This document shows, in pieces, positions 40,543-49,039 of a DNA stretch of 64,000 bases. The DNA comes from Streptomyces sp. HPF1205. Its GTDB lineage: Bacteria; Actinomycetota; Actinomycetes; Streptomycetales; Streptomycetaceae. Location: the NCBI RefSeq assembly GCF_020400825.1, contig NZ_JAINVH010000031.1:1-64000 (forward strand), read 5' to 3'. A program made the translations under genes and the position numbers. The notes under the pieces are model-generated. The model ran no database searches and was not told where the DNA came from. It saw only the letters and a program-made list of their open reading frames with translations. Positions within the stretch are counted from its first letter, which is position 1; each line of letters opens with the position of its first letter.

Positions 40543-42276
40543 CTACAAGCTCGGCCGCCGGGCCTGTCGGGAGTTGTCCACAGGCCGGGTCCGCGTGCGC
40601 TGCCGCGCCGCCAGCAGCGCCACGTCGTCCTCGGGCGACGCCGGGGCCAGCCGCTGCACGATCCGCGCCAGGAGTACGTCCAGCGGGCCGGACGCCTGCG
40701 GCAGCCGGAGCGCCGCCAGCCGGGCCAGCGAGGCGTCGATGTCCTCGAAGCGGCGCTCGACCAGGCCGTCGGTGTACAGCAGCAGGGTCTCGCCCCGCCC
40801 CCAGGCCAGCGGCACCGTCTCGTACCCGCCGCCCAGGTCCGCGCCGAGCGGCGGGCCGGGCGGCACGTCGAGCAGCGCGACCGCGCCGGAGGTGGTGACG
40901 AGCGCGGGCGGCAGGTGGCCGGCGTTGGCGCTCCAGCAGCGGCCCCGTACCGGATCGGCGAAGACCAGCAGGCAGGTCGCCGGGCGCTCCGAGCCGACCG
41001 CGCACAGCAGGGCGTCCATCCGCCGCAGCAGTTCGTGCGGCGAACCGGGCTCGCCGCAGGCGATCCGCAGCATCGAGCGGTAATGGCTCATCTCGACCGC
41101 CGCCTCGACCCCGTGCCCCATCACGTCGCCCATGGCCAGCAGGGCCGTACCGTCCGGCAGGGCGACCGTGTCGAACCAGTCGCCGCCGACCAGGTCGCTG
41201 GTGCCGGCCGGCAGGTAGTGGGTGGCCACGTCGATCCCGGCGTGCGGGGACTCCGTGGCGGGGGCGGCCAGCAGCGCCCGCTGAAGTTCGACCGCGATGG
41301 CGTGCTCGCGGGTATAGCGGCGGGCGTTGTCCAGGCTGAGCGCGGCCCGGTCGGCCAGGGCGCGGGCGACGGCGATGTCCTCCTCGTCGAAGGCGGCCGA
41401 CATCCCGGCCCGTACCAGGGTGACCGTGCCGATCTGGTCGCCGCGCGCGGCCAGCGGAACCGTCATCGCCGAGTGGATGCCGGCCGCGCGGTAGCGGGCG
41501 ACCCGCTCCACATTGGGTGCGGCCCGCGCCAGCTCCGCGTCCGTGGCCAGGTTGGAGACCACCGGCCGGCCCGTCTCAAGGCAGCGGGGGATGGCCGCGC
41601 CGGGCTGGTAGTCGACGTGCTCCCCGGGCACGCCGAACTGCCGCATCTTGTCGCGCATGGCGGGTCTGGCCGCCATCGCCGCCCGGCGCAGCCGCAGCGT
41701 GCCGTGCGGGGGAGGGCGGCGGCCCTCGCCGCCGCTCATGGACAGGACCTCCACGGTGGCGGCGTCCGCGATCACCTCGACCAGCAGGTCCACCAGCTCC
41801 TGGCAGGTCTGGTCCATCTCCAGGGTGGTGCCGATACGGACGGCGGCGGCGTCCAGGAGCAGCAGGCGCTCCCGGGCCCGTTCCAGCTCCCGCTGGCTCT
41901 CGCGGTCCGCGCTGACCTCCATGACGATCGCCCCGAGGCCGCGCGGCTTCCCGGTCTCGTCCTCCAGCCGGAAGTAGCTGCCCTGCCAGTAGCGGCGCTC
42001 GTGCGGGGAGTCGGCCCGGGTCTGGCCGCTGGAGACCATCACCCGCGGCGTGCCGTCGGCGAGGACCTCCCGCAGCACGTGCTCGCCGGCGTCCACCTTG
42101 GGTACGACGTCGGCGATGGCGCGGCCGACGTGCGCGGGCGCGGGCAGGCCGTTCATCCGCGCGAGGGCATCGTTGACGTACACGTAGCGCAGGTCCACGT
42201 CGAGGAAGGCGATGCCGGCGTCCGTGCGGTCCAGCAGCGCACGGCACAGCCACTCCGGCGGGTAGGTGGCATCCAT
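40543..42276 (-). CDS. PAS-GAF-SpoIIE PP2C-type serine phosphatase (RsbU-like)
   Basis: A 577-residue cytoplasmic signalling phosphatase. ATG 42276 follows GGGAGGAGGGACGCCC. Residues ~10-130 form a PAS domain (AGIAFLDVDLRYVYVNDALA). Residues ~150-320 form a GAF domain (GRPVVSNLATDAELARAAP). Residues ~330-560 form the SpoIIE phosphatase, with metal-binding Asp residues in VGGDWFDTVALPDG, MGDVMGHGVEAA and the end SPEDDVALLAAR. It has no HATPase kinase domain. Such enzymes dephosphorylate anti-sigma-factor antagonists; SigF/SigN-type sigma genes lie 4.6 kb away but no antagonist gene is adjacent. Confidence 0.9.
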   Translation of the reverse strand: MDATYPPEWLCRALLDRTDAGIAFLDVDLRYVYVNDALARMNGLPAPAHVGRAIADVVPKVDAGEHVLREVLADGTPRVMVSSGQTRADSPHERRYWQGSYFRLEDETGKPRGLGAIVMEVSADRESQRELERARERLLLLDAAAVRIGTTLEMDQTCQELVDLLVEVIADAATVEVLSMSGGEGRRPPPHGTLRLRRAAMAARPAMRDKMRQFGVPGEHVDYQPGAAIPRCLETGRPVVSNLATDAELARAAPNVERVARYRAAGIHSAMTVPLAARGDQIGTVTLVRAGMSAAFDEEDIAVARALADRAALSLDNARRYTREHAIAVELQRALLAAPATESPHAGIDVATHYLPAGTSDLVGGDWFDTVALPDGTALLAMGDVMGHGVEAAVEMSHYRSMLRIACGEPGSPHELLRRMDALLCAVGSERPATCLLVFADPVRGRCWSANAGHLPPALVTTSGAVALLDVPPGPPLGADLGGGYETVPLAWGRGETLLLYTDGLVERRFEDIDASLARLAALRLPQASGPLDVLLARIVQRLAPASPEDDVALLAARQRTRTRPVDNSRQARRPSL

Positions 42277-42681
42277 GGGCGTCCCTCCTCCCGCGCCTGG
42301 TGCCCCCGTACGTTCCACAGTGCGCGCCACGCCGCGAATCTGCGATTCCGCGCCATGCGTGCAAGACCCCGGCGACAGGCCTCACCCGCAGCACCACGCG
42401 TCCCCTCGTACTGGCGATCGGCTGCGGGAACGCCGTCGAGGCGCCGTCGGAATCGGGTCGTACGGGTTGCGTACGGGCAGGGGGCGCACCCGGACGCCCG
42501 CCGGTCCCGGCCAACCGGCCGCCGGTCCCGGGCTCCCACCCGCCTCAGTGGTGCGCGGACGGCACACGGAGGCGCCCGGAGCCATGCGTATGCACCTTTG
42601 CCGCCGTTCCATCCCTTTTGCTACCCTCGCATCCCTGCGCCACTGCTGCGCCCGGACAAGCCGGGCCGGTAGGCTTTCCGT
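42277..42681. other. Divergent intergenic region upstream of the phosphatase and the 98-aa gene
   Basis: A 405-bp spacer. TAGGCT (42670-42675) lies 6 nt before GTG 42682 and could be a -10 for a leaderless transcript. No -35 is obvious. No coding sequence is supported. Confidence 0.4.
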
Positions 42682-42978
42682 GTGATCTTCAAGCGCATCG
42701 GAAACGGGCGGCCGTACCCGGACCACGGCCGGGTCAGCACGCGCGAGTGGGCGGACGTCGCGCCCCGTCCCGTGCGGCTGGACCAGTTGGTGACGACCAA
42801 GGGGCAGCTCGACCTGGAGACACTTTTGGCCGAGGACTCCACTTTCTACGGGGACTTGTTCGCTCACGTCGTGAAATGGCAGGGCGACCTGTATTTGGAG
42901 GACGGCCTGCACCGGGCGGTGCGCGCGGCGCTCCAGCAGCGCCAGGTGCTGCACGCCCGGGTCCTGGAGATGGACTGA
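42682..42978 (+). CDS. Small conserved actinobacterial protein (VapB-like annotation in relatives)
   Basis: A 98-residue acidic cytoplasmic protein from GTG 42682. The sequence VRLDQLVTTKGQLDLETLL, AEDSTFYGDLFAHVVKWQG and LEDGLHRAVRAALQQRQVLH is highly conserved in Streptomyces. I recall some database entries calling it a VapB-type antitoxin, but no toxin gene is adjacent and there is no clear DNA-binding motif, so I treat it as unknown. It lies 21 bp before the LytR_C gene, so the two are probably one operon. Confidence 0.7.
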   Translation: MIFKRIGNGRPYPDHGRVSTREWADVAPRPVRLDQLVTTKGQLDLETLLAEDSTFYGDLFAHVVKWQGDLYLEDGLHRAVRAALQQRQVLHARVLEMD

Positions 42979-42999
42979 CAATCCGCTTACGCTGCGCTC

Positions 43000-43668
43000 A
43001 TGAGCATGCTGACTCCCTCCGGAATGGGTGGGAAGTACCGGATCACCGGGGAGGCGTATCCGCGGATGCGCAGGCCCCGAAGGCGGGGCCGCGTCCTGGC
43101 GGCCATGGTCGCCACGGTGGTGGTGCTCGGCCTCTTCGGCTGGGGAGCGCTGCAGCTCTACCACGTCTTCAAGGGCGACAACGGCGGCGGCGCCAAGGCC
43201 GGCGCGGGGCCGCGGAACCACGTGTCCTGCAAGCCGGCGGCGGCGCCCACCTCCACCGGCAAGCCGGTCCCGCTGCCGCAGCCGTCCGGAGTGACGCTGA
43301 ACGTGTTCAACGCGACCACGCACGGCGGCCTCGCCAAGAACACCGCCGACCAACTGGCCCAGCGCGGATTCAAGGTGGCCTCGTTCGGCAACGCGCCCAC
43401 GGCCTACGACAAGAAGGTCACCGCATCGGCCCTGCTGGTGGCCGGACCGGCCGGCGAGGCGGCGGCGCGTGAGGCCGGGACGCAGGTGGCCGGCTCCTCC
43501 GTCAAGATCGACCCGACCCGCAAGGGCACGGCGGTCGACCTGCTCATCGGCGACGGCTTCAAGGCGCTGGCCTCCCCGGCGGACGCGGCCAAGGCCCGCG
43601 TGACGGCCGCCAACCCCCCGCCGCCGAAGCCGGTGTGCACCACCCCGAGCGCGTCGCCGAAACACTGA
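43000..43668 (+). CDS. LytR C-terminal domain membrane protein
   Basis: A 222-residue protein. A basic N-terminus (RMRRPRRRGR) precedes one membrane helix at about 31-55. An extracellular LytR_C domain follows (GVTLNVFNATTHGGLAKNTAD, QLAQRGFKVASFGNAP, VDLLIGDGFKAL). It lacks the catalytic LCP domain, so it is not itself a wall-teichoic-acid ligase. It probably binds or regulates envelope assembly. The Pro-rich tail ends PKH. The start MSML lies 21 bp after the preceding gene. Confidence 0.87.
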   Translation: MSMLTPSGMGGKYRITGEAYPRMRRPRRRGRVLAAMVATVVVLGLFGWGALQLYHVFKGDNGGGAKAGAGPRNHVSCKPAAAPTSTGKPVPLPQPSGVTLNVFNATTHGGLAKNTADQLAQRGFKVASFGNAPTAYDKKVTASALLVAGPAGEAAAREAGTQVAGSSVKIDPTRKGTAVDLLIGDGFKALASPADAAKARVTAANPPPPKPVCTTPSASPKH

Positions 43669-43743
43669 CGGCACGCCCCGGGACCACGCCTCAACGCCAC
43701 GACCACACCCGCGGGTGCGCGCCCGCGGCAGGCGGGACGGGAA

Positions 43744-43772
43744 CCCGGCCGGCCCGGACGGGGGCGGCCGGG
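43744..43772. terminator. Terminator shared by the LytR_C gene and upp
   Basis: CCCGGCCG (43744-43751) pairs with CGGCCGGG (43765-43772). It lies between convergent genes and 14 bp past the upp stop. Confidence 0.5.
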
Positions 43773-43785
43773 CCGCGGAAGCGGC

Positions 43786-44421
43786 TCAGCTCACCGTGCC
43801 GTAGAGGCGGTCGCCCGCGTCGCCCAGGCCCGGGACGATGAAGCCGTGCTCGTTGAGCCGCTCGTCGACCGCGCCGGTGACGACGGTGACGGGCTGGCCG
43901 GCGAGTTCGCGCTCCATGGTCTGGACGCCCTCGGGGGCGGCGAGCAGGCACAGGGCGGTCACGTCGTCGGCGCCGCGTTGTATGAGCAGGCGGATGGCCG
44001 CGACCAGGGTGCCGCCGGTGGCCAGCATCGGGTCGACCACGTAGACCTGGCGGCCGGAGAGGTCCTCGGGCATCCGGGTGGCGTAGGTGGTCGCCTCCAG
44101 CGTCGCCTCGTCGCGGACCATGCCGAGGAAGCCGACCTCGGCGGTGGGCAGCAGCCTGACCATGCCGTCGAGCATGCCCAGGCCCGCCCGCAGGATCGGC
44201 ACCACCAGCGGGCGCGGGTAGGACAGCCGCACCCCCGTCGTCGGCGCCACCGGGGTGCGGATGCCGACCTGCTCGGTCCGCACGTCCCGGGTCGCCTCGT
44301 ACGCGAGCAGGGTGACCAGCTCGTCGGCGAGCCGCCGGAAGGTGGGCGAGTCGGTGCGCTCGTCGCGCAGGGTGGTGAGCTTGTGCGCGACCAGCGGGTG
44401 GTCGACAACGTGGAGACGCAT
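43786..44421 (-). CDS. upp: Uracil phosphoribosyltransferase
   Basis: A pyrimidine salvage enzyme making UMP from uracil and PRPP. ATG 44421 gives 211 residues starting [16 protein letters not shown]. The PRPP loop [14 protein letters not shown], the uracil-binding end [24 protein letters not shown] and [14 protein letters not shown] are all present. It is monocistronic with a long upstream region, normal length and normal residues. Confidence 0.97.
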   Translation of the reverse strand: MRLHVVDHPLVAHKLTTLRDERTDSPTFRRLADELVTLLAYEATRDVRTEQVGIRTPVAPTTGVRLSYPRPLVVPILRAGLGMLDGMVRLLPTAEVGFLGMVRDEATLEATTYATRMPEDLSGRQVYVVDPMLATGGTLVAAIRLLIQRGADDVTALCLLAAPEGVQTMERELAGQPVTVVTGAVDERLNEHGFIVPGLGDAGDRLYGTVS

Positions 44422-44936
44422 GGGGACGACTGTATCCGGCCGCTCCGGGGACGTGCCCGGCCGCGACGGCCCGACGCGTTCTGTGCCCGGGCCTGGCCAA
44501 ACCGCCCGTTCGGGGGAAACCTCGGGGAAACGGCGCCTCGCCCGGCGCCACGCCCGCCGGATGAACGGCGAGGGCGGCCGCCGGGACGCGCCGGCGGCCG
44601 CCAACCGTCGCGTTCCGCCGCCCGGGCGGTGTGATTCGCATCGCATCCGCCGCCCGCCCGGAGGTCGACGCAGCGTGACGAGCGCGGCACGCACGAGAGG
44701 GCGTCCGCGGCCCGGCCCGGTCGCGACACGCCCCGGACCAGGCCGCACAAGATCGCGCCGGGCGGGCGGTTTTCCGCGTCAGTGACGAAGACCTGGCACG
44801 TCGCGGTGGAGAAGACCCTTCGCAACGCCCCGGTTTCTGCCACGATGCCGAGTGGGTGGGACCATCATGAAGCCATCATGAATGTGAAAGCGGCCCTACC
44901 CGGTCCGGACGGCCTGAACCCAGTGGGAGAGTCACG
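44422..44936. other. Divergent spacer between upp and the tadA-associated gene
   Basis: 515 bp without a recognisable gene. 44422-44780 is extremely GC-rich with short Arg/Pro-encoding frames in all phases. 44780-44920 is lower in GC and is the likely promoter region of the rightward pair. A repeated CATCATGAA occurs at about 44869-44883. Confidence 0.45.
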
Positions 44937-45473
44937 GTGTACTTCGCCGCACTGCTCGCGCGCACCGAGGACGGTTGGCAAGCGAGCGAACCCGATCTCG
45001 ACGATGTGGAAACCCTCGCCGATCTGAGCGACCTGGCCCGCGAAGCCGGCGACGAGGAGGAAACGGTTCTGGTCTTCATCGAGCAGGAGGACGCCTGGTT
45101 CGGCGTCATCCGGGTCGACGGTGAAGAGGACCCCAGGATCTATGTGTCCGACGCGGCCGCGGCCGCCCGCAGCTCGTACGGGGAGATCCTGCTCACCGAC
45201 GAGGTGCTGGGCCGCGACCCGCAGGACTTGGACGAGCTGGTCGACCTCGACGGCACGGAGGACGGCGAAAGCGACGACGAGGACGCCGTGGCCGGCCCCT
45301 CGGAGGACCATGTGCCGGCCGGCCCGCTGGGGGACACCGACCTGCTGGCGGACCTCGGCATGAGCGCCAAGGAGCTGCTGGCGCTCAGCGGGGACGGCGC
45401 GCTGACCGGCGAGGCGCTCGGCGAGATCGCCGACGCCCTCGGCTGCGCGGATGTGCTGGAGGCGGTCCGCTGA
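44937..45473 (+). CDS. tRNA adenosine deaminase-associated protein
   Basis: A 178-residue very acidic protein always found upstream of tadA in actinobacteria. It starts at GTG 44937 after GGGAG. The N-terminal domain YFAALLARTEDGWQASEPDL with DLAREAGDEEETVLVFIEQE is followed by an Asp/Glu-rich linker and a C-terminal helical domain, SAKELLALSGDGALTGEALG. A possible partner of TadA; no catalytic motif is visible. The stop is 80 bp before the tadA ATG. Confidence 0.88.
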   Translation: MYFAALLARTEDGWQASEPDLDDVETLADLSDLAREAGDEEETVLVFIEQEDAWFGVIRVDGEEDPRIYVSDAAAAARSSYGEILLTDEVLGRDPQDLDELVDLDGTEDGESDDEDAVAGPSEDHVPAGPLGDTDLLADLGMSAKELLALSGDGALTGEALGEIADALGCADVLEAVR

Positions 45474-45553
45474 CCGCACTCCCCTCCCCTGCGGGGGACC
45501 CTGCCCCGGGTGTCCCCGCGGGGGACCCCGTCCGTGACCCCTGGGTCGCCGCC

Positions 45554-46153
45554 ATGCGGCTGGCGCTGGCGGAGGCCGAACTCGCCCCGCTCACCGGCGA
45601 CGTGCCGGTGGGCGCGGTCGTGCTGTCCGCGGACGGCACGGTCGTGGCCCGGGCACGCAACGAGCGCGAGGCCACCGGCGACCCGACCGCGCACGCCGAG
45701 ATCCTGGCCATCCGCCGCGCGGCCGCCGCACTGGCCGGGGGCCCCGGCACCGCCGCGGGGCTTGACCCCCGGGACGGCCGGGACGCGGGCCCGGACGGAC
45801 TCGGCGGTCCCGACGGGCGGGGCGGCCGGACCGGCCGGAGCACCGGGGACACCCGCCCGCCGGACAGCGCCCGCGGCGCCGAATGGCAGCTCACCGGGTG
45901 CACCCTGGTGGTCACCCTGGAGCCGTGCACCATGTGCGCGGGCGCGATCGTCCTGTCCCGTCTGGACCGCGTCGTCTACGGCGCCCGCGACGCCAAGGCG
46001 GGCGCCGCCGGGTCCCAGTGGGACCTGATCCGCGACCGCCGCCTCAACCACCGTCCCGAGGTCGTCCCCGGTGTCCTCGGCGCACCGGCTGCCGCCCTCC
46101 TCTCCGGCTTCTTCCGGACAACCGATTTCGGACCACGGCCCCCGATGGGCTAG
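45554..46153 (+). CDS. tadA: tRNA-specific adenosine deaminase with a Gly/Asp-rich insert
   Basis: The essential enzyme making inosine-34 in tRNA-Arg(ACG). HAE at 47-49 provides the zinc ligand and proton shuttle (His47, Glu49). TLEPCTMCAGA carries ligands Cys125 and Cys128. A low-complexity insert (about 62-108: DPRDGRDAGPDGLGGPDGRG and so on) separates these motifs, in a place where E. coli TadA has a short turn. The C-terminal region VVYGARDAKAGAAGSQWDL is normal. The ATG has no strong ribosome site; a non-ATG start nearer 45470 is possible. tRNA-Ser follows after 10 bp. Confidence 0.93.
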   Translation: MRLALAEAELAPLTGDVPVGAVVLSADGTVVARARNEREATGDPTAHAEILAIRRAAAALAGGPGTAAGLDPRDGRDAGPDGLGGPDGRGGRTGRSTGDTRPPDSARGAEWQLTGCTLVVTLEPCTMCAGAIVLSRLDRVVYGARDAKAGAAGSQWDLIRDRRLNHRPEVVPGVLGAPAAALLSGFFRTTDFGPRPPMG

Positions 46154-46163
46154 CATCTCCCTC

Positions 46164-46250
46164 GGTAGCGTGTCCGAGCGGCCTAAGGAGCACGCCTCGA
46201 AAGCGTGTGAGGGTTCACGCCCTCCGTGGGTTCAAATCCCACCGCTACCG
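46164..46250 (+). tRNA. tRNA-Ser (anticodon CGA)
   Basis: 87 nt. Acceptor arms GGTAGCG (46164-46170) and CGCTACC (46243-46249) pair fully, with discriminator G. The anticodon stem CACGC/GCGTG encloses loop CTCGAAA with CGA at 46198-46200, reading UCG. The long variable arm GAGGGTTCACGCCCTC-like hairpin and the GGGTTCAAATCCC T-arm are typical of class II tRNA-Ser. CCA is not encoded. Confidence 0.96.
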
Positions 46251-46581
46251 CTCCGAGCAGCACCGACCGAGGCAGTGGAGATCTTTCTCCGCTGCCTCGT
46301 CCCGTTCCGGTCTCCTTTCCGGTCTCGTTTCCCGGCGTGCCGCCCGCGGCCCCCGCCCCGCCGCCGGGTGCCCGCCCCGGCTGCTCGCCCCCCGGCGCTC
46401 ATCGCCGTTCACGCGAGGGCGCCGCATACAGGGCCGCTGAGGGGCCGGGGTTTTACCCGGAGGATGACGTTCCGGGGCCGCGGATGTCGGCGGATTGCGC
46501 TGTCTGACGGATACACTTCACCGATTGCACGGTTGTGACCGCCGGCGAGCGGAGTCGTGGCTGGGGAGGGGCGAGGGCGGC
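46251..46581. other. Spacer between tRNA-Ser and a small membrane-protein gene
   Basis: 331 bp. No genes are recognised. The first half contains CCGTTCCGGTCTCC/TTTCCGGTCTCG direct repeats (about 46302-46330). The last 90 bp are less GC-rich and probably hold the promoter of the next gene. Confidence 0.4.
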
Positions 46582-46746
46582 ATGGCGCAGGCGAGGAAGA
46601 TAGCCACGTATGTGCTGGTGATCTTCGTGCTCTACACGATCATCGACCAGCCCGCCCGGGCAGCGGACCTCGTGCAGGTCGGATTCGTGGGGATATCGAA
46701 CGCCGCCAAGAGCATCGGCCAGTTCATGCACGACCTGGCCAACTGA
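46582..46746 (+). CDS. Small single-pass membrane protein
   Basis: 54 residues from ATG 46582, preceded by GGGGCGAGGGCGG. One hydrophobic helix (ATYVLVIFVLYTIIDQPA) is followed by an amphipathic tail (VQVGFVGISNAAKSIGQFM). It is conserved at this position next to the sigma factor genes in Streptomyces as far as I recall. Function unknown. Longer frames upstream have no membrane-protein character. Confidence 0.65.
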   Translation: MAQARKIATYVLVIFVLYTIIDQPARAADLVQVGFVGISNAAKSIGQFMHDLAN

Positions 46747-46902
46747 CGCGGCGCCACCGAGCCCCCTGCCGCACGGCGGCGGGGGGCTCTGCCGTGTCCC
46801 CGCTCGTACAACACGGCAATATGCGGTGCTTGCGCGAAGGACGCATGAATTGTGATGCTATGACCGCTTTTGCCGGACGAGTGGACCGATGAGGGGTGTG
46901 GT

Positions 46903-47754
46903 GTGCCGGTGTCGGCCCGTACGGCGTCAACGTCGACCACGGCGGCGGCGTCGACAACGTATCCGCGCGGCAGGACGCGGCCGCCCAGCACGAACGCGGC
47001 CGACGCACGGGCGCTCACCCAGGTGCTCTTCGAGCAGATCAGCCGGCTGGAGCCGGGCACCCCCGAGCACGCCCGGGTGCGGGCCGCGCTGATCGAGGTG
47101 AACCTGCCGCTGGTGCGGTACGCCGCCGCCCGCTTCCGCAGCCGCAACGAGCCGATGGAGGACGTGGTCCAGGTCGGCACGATCGGCCTGATCAACGCGA
47201 TCGACCGGTTCGACCCGGACCGCGGGGTGCAGTTCCCCACCTTCGCGATGCCCACCGTGGTGGGCGAGATCAAACGTTACTTCAGGGACAACGTCAGGAC
47301 CGTGCACGTCCCGCGCCGGCTGCACGAGCTGTGGGTGCAGGTCAGCGGCGCCATCGAGGACCTGACGGTGCTGCACGGCCGCTCGCCCACCACCGCCGAG
47401 ATCGCCGAGCGGCTCGGGCTGTCCGAGGACGAGGTGCTGGCCTGTCTGGAGGCCGGCCGCGCGTACCACGCCACCTCGTTGGAGGCCGCGCAGGAGGGGG
47501 ACGGGGCGCCCGGTCTGCTGGACCGCCTCGGCTACGAGGACCCGGCGCTGTCCGGCGTCGAGCACCGGGACCTGGTCCGGCACCTTCTGGTCCAGCTTCC
47601 GGAACGAGAGCGGCGGATCCTGCTGCTGCGCTACTTCGGCAACCTGACGCAGTCCCAGATCAGCGCCGAGCTGGGCGTTTCCCAGATGCACGTGTCACGC
47701 CTGCTGTCCCGCAGCTTCGCCAGGCTGCGGTCCGCAAACCAGATCGAACCGTAG
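46903..47754 (+). CDS. sigF: RNA polymerase sigma factor, SigB/SigF family (SigF-like)
   Basis: A 283-residue group 3 sigma factor. GTG 46903 with TGAGGGG upstream is chosen; an earlier in-frame start adds 11 residues. Region 2 spans ~75-145 ([56 protein letters not shown]). Region 3 is ~150-215. Region 4 has [20 protein letters not shown] and [11 protein letters not shown]. In S. coelicolor the orthologue acts late in spore maturation. No anti-sigma gene is adjacent. It is followed by a second paralogous sigma gene. Confidence 0.9.
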   Translation: MPVSARTASTSTTAAASTTYPRGRTRPPSTNAADARALTQVLFEQISRLEPGTPEHARVRAALIEVNLPLVRYAAARFRSRNEPMEDVVQVGTIGLINAIDRFDPDRGVQFPTFAMPTVVGEIKRYFRDNVRTVHVPRRLHELWVQVSGAIEDLTVLHGRSPTTAEIAERLGLSEDEVLACLEAGRAYHATSLEAAQEGDGAPGLLDRLGYEDPALSGVEHRDLVRHLLVQLPERERRILLLRYFGNLTQSQISAELGVSQMHVSRLLSRSFARLRSANQIEP

Positions 47755-47783
47755 CTCAGCGGGATTAAGCCACCTGCGAAGAT

Positions 47784-47819
47784 ATGTCGACATGACGCTA
47801 CAGCGCGTTGCCGACATGT
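47784..47819. promoter_or_regulatory. Palindrome and direct repeat in the sigF-sigN spacer
   Basis: ATGTCGACAT (47784-47793) is a perfect palindrome, and CGACATG recurs at 47788-47794 and 47812-47818. They lie in the low-GC part of the 165-bp spacer, ~100 bp before the second sigma gene. Possible regulator or promoter elements; none matches a consensus I can name. Confidence 0.3.
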
Positions 47820-47919
47820 GACATTCTGCGGATACCGCGTTTGTCGTGGGCGTGCGTCCGGTATTCCAGAGGTGGAACACGTCGCTCGCGACACCCGTCC
47901 GCGACCTCAAGGGGGTGGC

Positions 47920-48765
47920 ATGTCCGTACAGGTGGGCAGTCCCAAGGTGCTGCGTCAGCAGGACGACGCCGAAGCACCGCACGATGCTCTTCACGGCGAG
48001 GCCATCGACACCCGTACGCTGTCCCGTTCGCTGTTCCTGCGTCTGGCGGAACTCCCTGTGGACAGCCCGGAACGCACCTACGTCCGCGACACGCTCATCG
48101 AACTGAACCTGCCCCTCGTGCGGTACGCCGCCGCCCGCTTCCGCAGCCGCAACGAGCCGATGGAGGACATCGTCCAAGTCGGCACGATCGGCCTGATCAA
48201 GGCGATCGACCGGTTCGACTGCGAGCGCGGGGTGGAGTTCCCCACCTTCGCCATGCCCACCATCGTCGGTGAGGTGAAGCGCTTCTTCCGCGACACGAGC
48301 TGGTCGGTGCGGGTGCCGCGCCGGCTGCAGGAGCTGCGGCTGGCGCTGACCAAGGCGAGCGACGAACTCTCCCAGCAGCTCGACCGCTCCCCCACCGTGG
48401 CCGAACTCGCCGCGTGCCTGGGCGTCTCCGAGGAGGACGTGGTCGACGGCCTGGCGGTGGGCAACGCCTACACGGCCAGCTCGCTGGATTCCCCGCCGCC
48501 GGAGGACGACGGCGGCGAGGGCACGCTGGCCGACCGCCTCGGCTACGAGGACTCGGCGCTGGAAGGCGTCGAGTACCGCGAGTCGCTCAAGCCGCTGCTG
48601 GCCCAACTGCCGCCGCGCGAGCGTCAGATCATCATGCTGCGCTTCTTCGCGAACATGACGCAGTCGCAGATCGGCGAGGAGGTCGGCATCTCGCAGATGC
48701 ACGTCTCCCGGCTGCTGACCCGCACCCTGGCGCAGTTGCGGGAAGGGCTGACCGCGGAGGTCTGA
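47920..48765 (+). CDS. sigN: RNA polymerase sigma factor, SigB/SigF family (SigN-like)
   Basis: A 281-residue paralogue of the preceding gene. ATG 47920 follows AAGGGGGTGG. Regions 2 to 4 align without gaps with the first copy, for example [40 protein letters not shown] and RERQIIMLRFFANMTQSQIG. The N-terminus (SVQVGSPKVLRQQDDAEA) and the acidic segment before region 4 (PPPEDDGGEG) differ. In S. coelicolor the corresponding gene acts in the sub-apical stem of aerial hyphae. The name is assigned from order and similarity, not proven. Confidence 0.85.
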   Translation: MSVQVGSPKVLRQQDDAEAPHDALHGEAIDTRTLSRSLFLRLAELPVDSPERTYVRDTLIELNLPLVRYAAARFRSRNEPMEDIVQVGTIGLIKAIDRFDCERGVEFPTFAMPTIVGEVKRFFRDTSWSVRVPRRLQELRLALTKASDELSQQLDRSPTVAELAACLGVSEEDVVDGLAVGNAYTASSLDSPPPEDDGGEGTLADRLGYEDSALEGVEYRESLKPLLAQLPPRERQIIMLRFFANMTQSQIGEEVGISQMHVSRLLTRTLAQLREGLTAEV

Positions 48766-48829
48766 GGACGCGACGGAGTGGCCGCGCGCCCGGGTACGCG
48801 CCCGTACCCGTGCCACCGCGGCGGGCGAG

Positions 48830-49039
48830 TCAGCGCATCGCCAGCGCGACCACTCCGACGACGACCAGCAGCGCGACGACCACGCCGACGATCAGTCCGA
48901 TGCGCGGGCGCGCCTGCGCGCGCTGGACCTGGACGGCGGGCGGCTGCTCCTCGACGAAGGCGCGGAACATCTGGGTGCTGCCGGCCGGGTCGTAATTGTT
49001 GTCCGGGCCGTTGGGGACCTGCGGCGAAGGGTTCGACAT
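48830..49039 (-). CDS. Small tail-anchored membrane protein
   Basis: 69 residues from ATG 49039. A polar N-terminus (MSNPSPQVPNGPDNNYDPAG, then STQMFRAFVEE) precedes a single C-terminal membrane helix (IGLIVGVVVALLVVVGVVAL) that ends in AMR. Convergent with sigN, with 64 bp between stops. Its neighbours suggest nothing; function unknown. Confidence 0.65.
   Translation of the reverse strand: MSNPSPQVPNGPDNNYDPAGSTQMFRAFVEEQPPAVQVQRAQARPRIGLIVGVVVALLVVVGVVALAMR

Noticed and set aside
42682-42978. Toxin-antitoxin module
   Set aside because: No toxin gene adjacent and the neighbour is a LytR_C membrane protein; the VapB label is only a remembered database name.
46164-46250. tRNA-Ser as an integrative-element attachment site
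   Set aside because: No integrase gene and no second copy of the tRNA 3' end is seen in the window.
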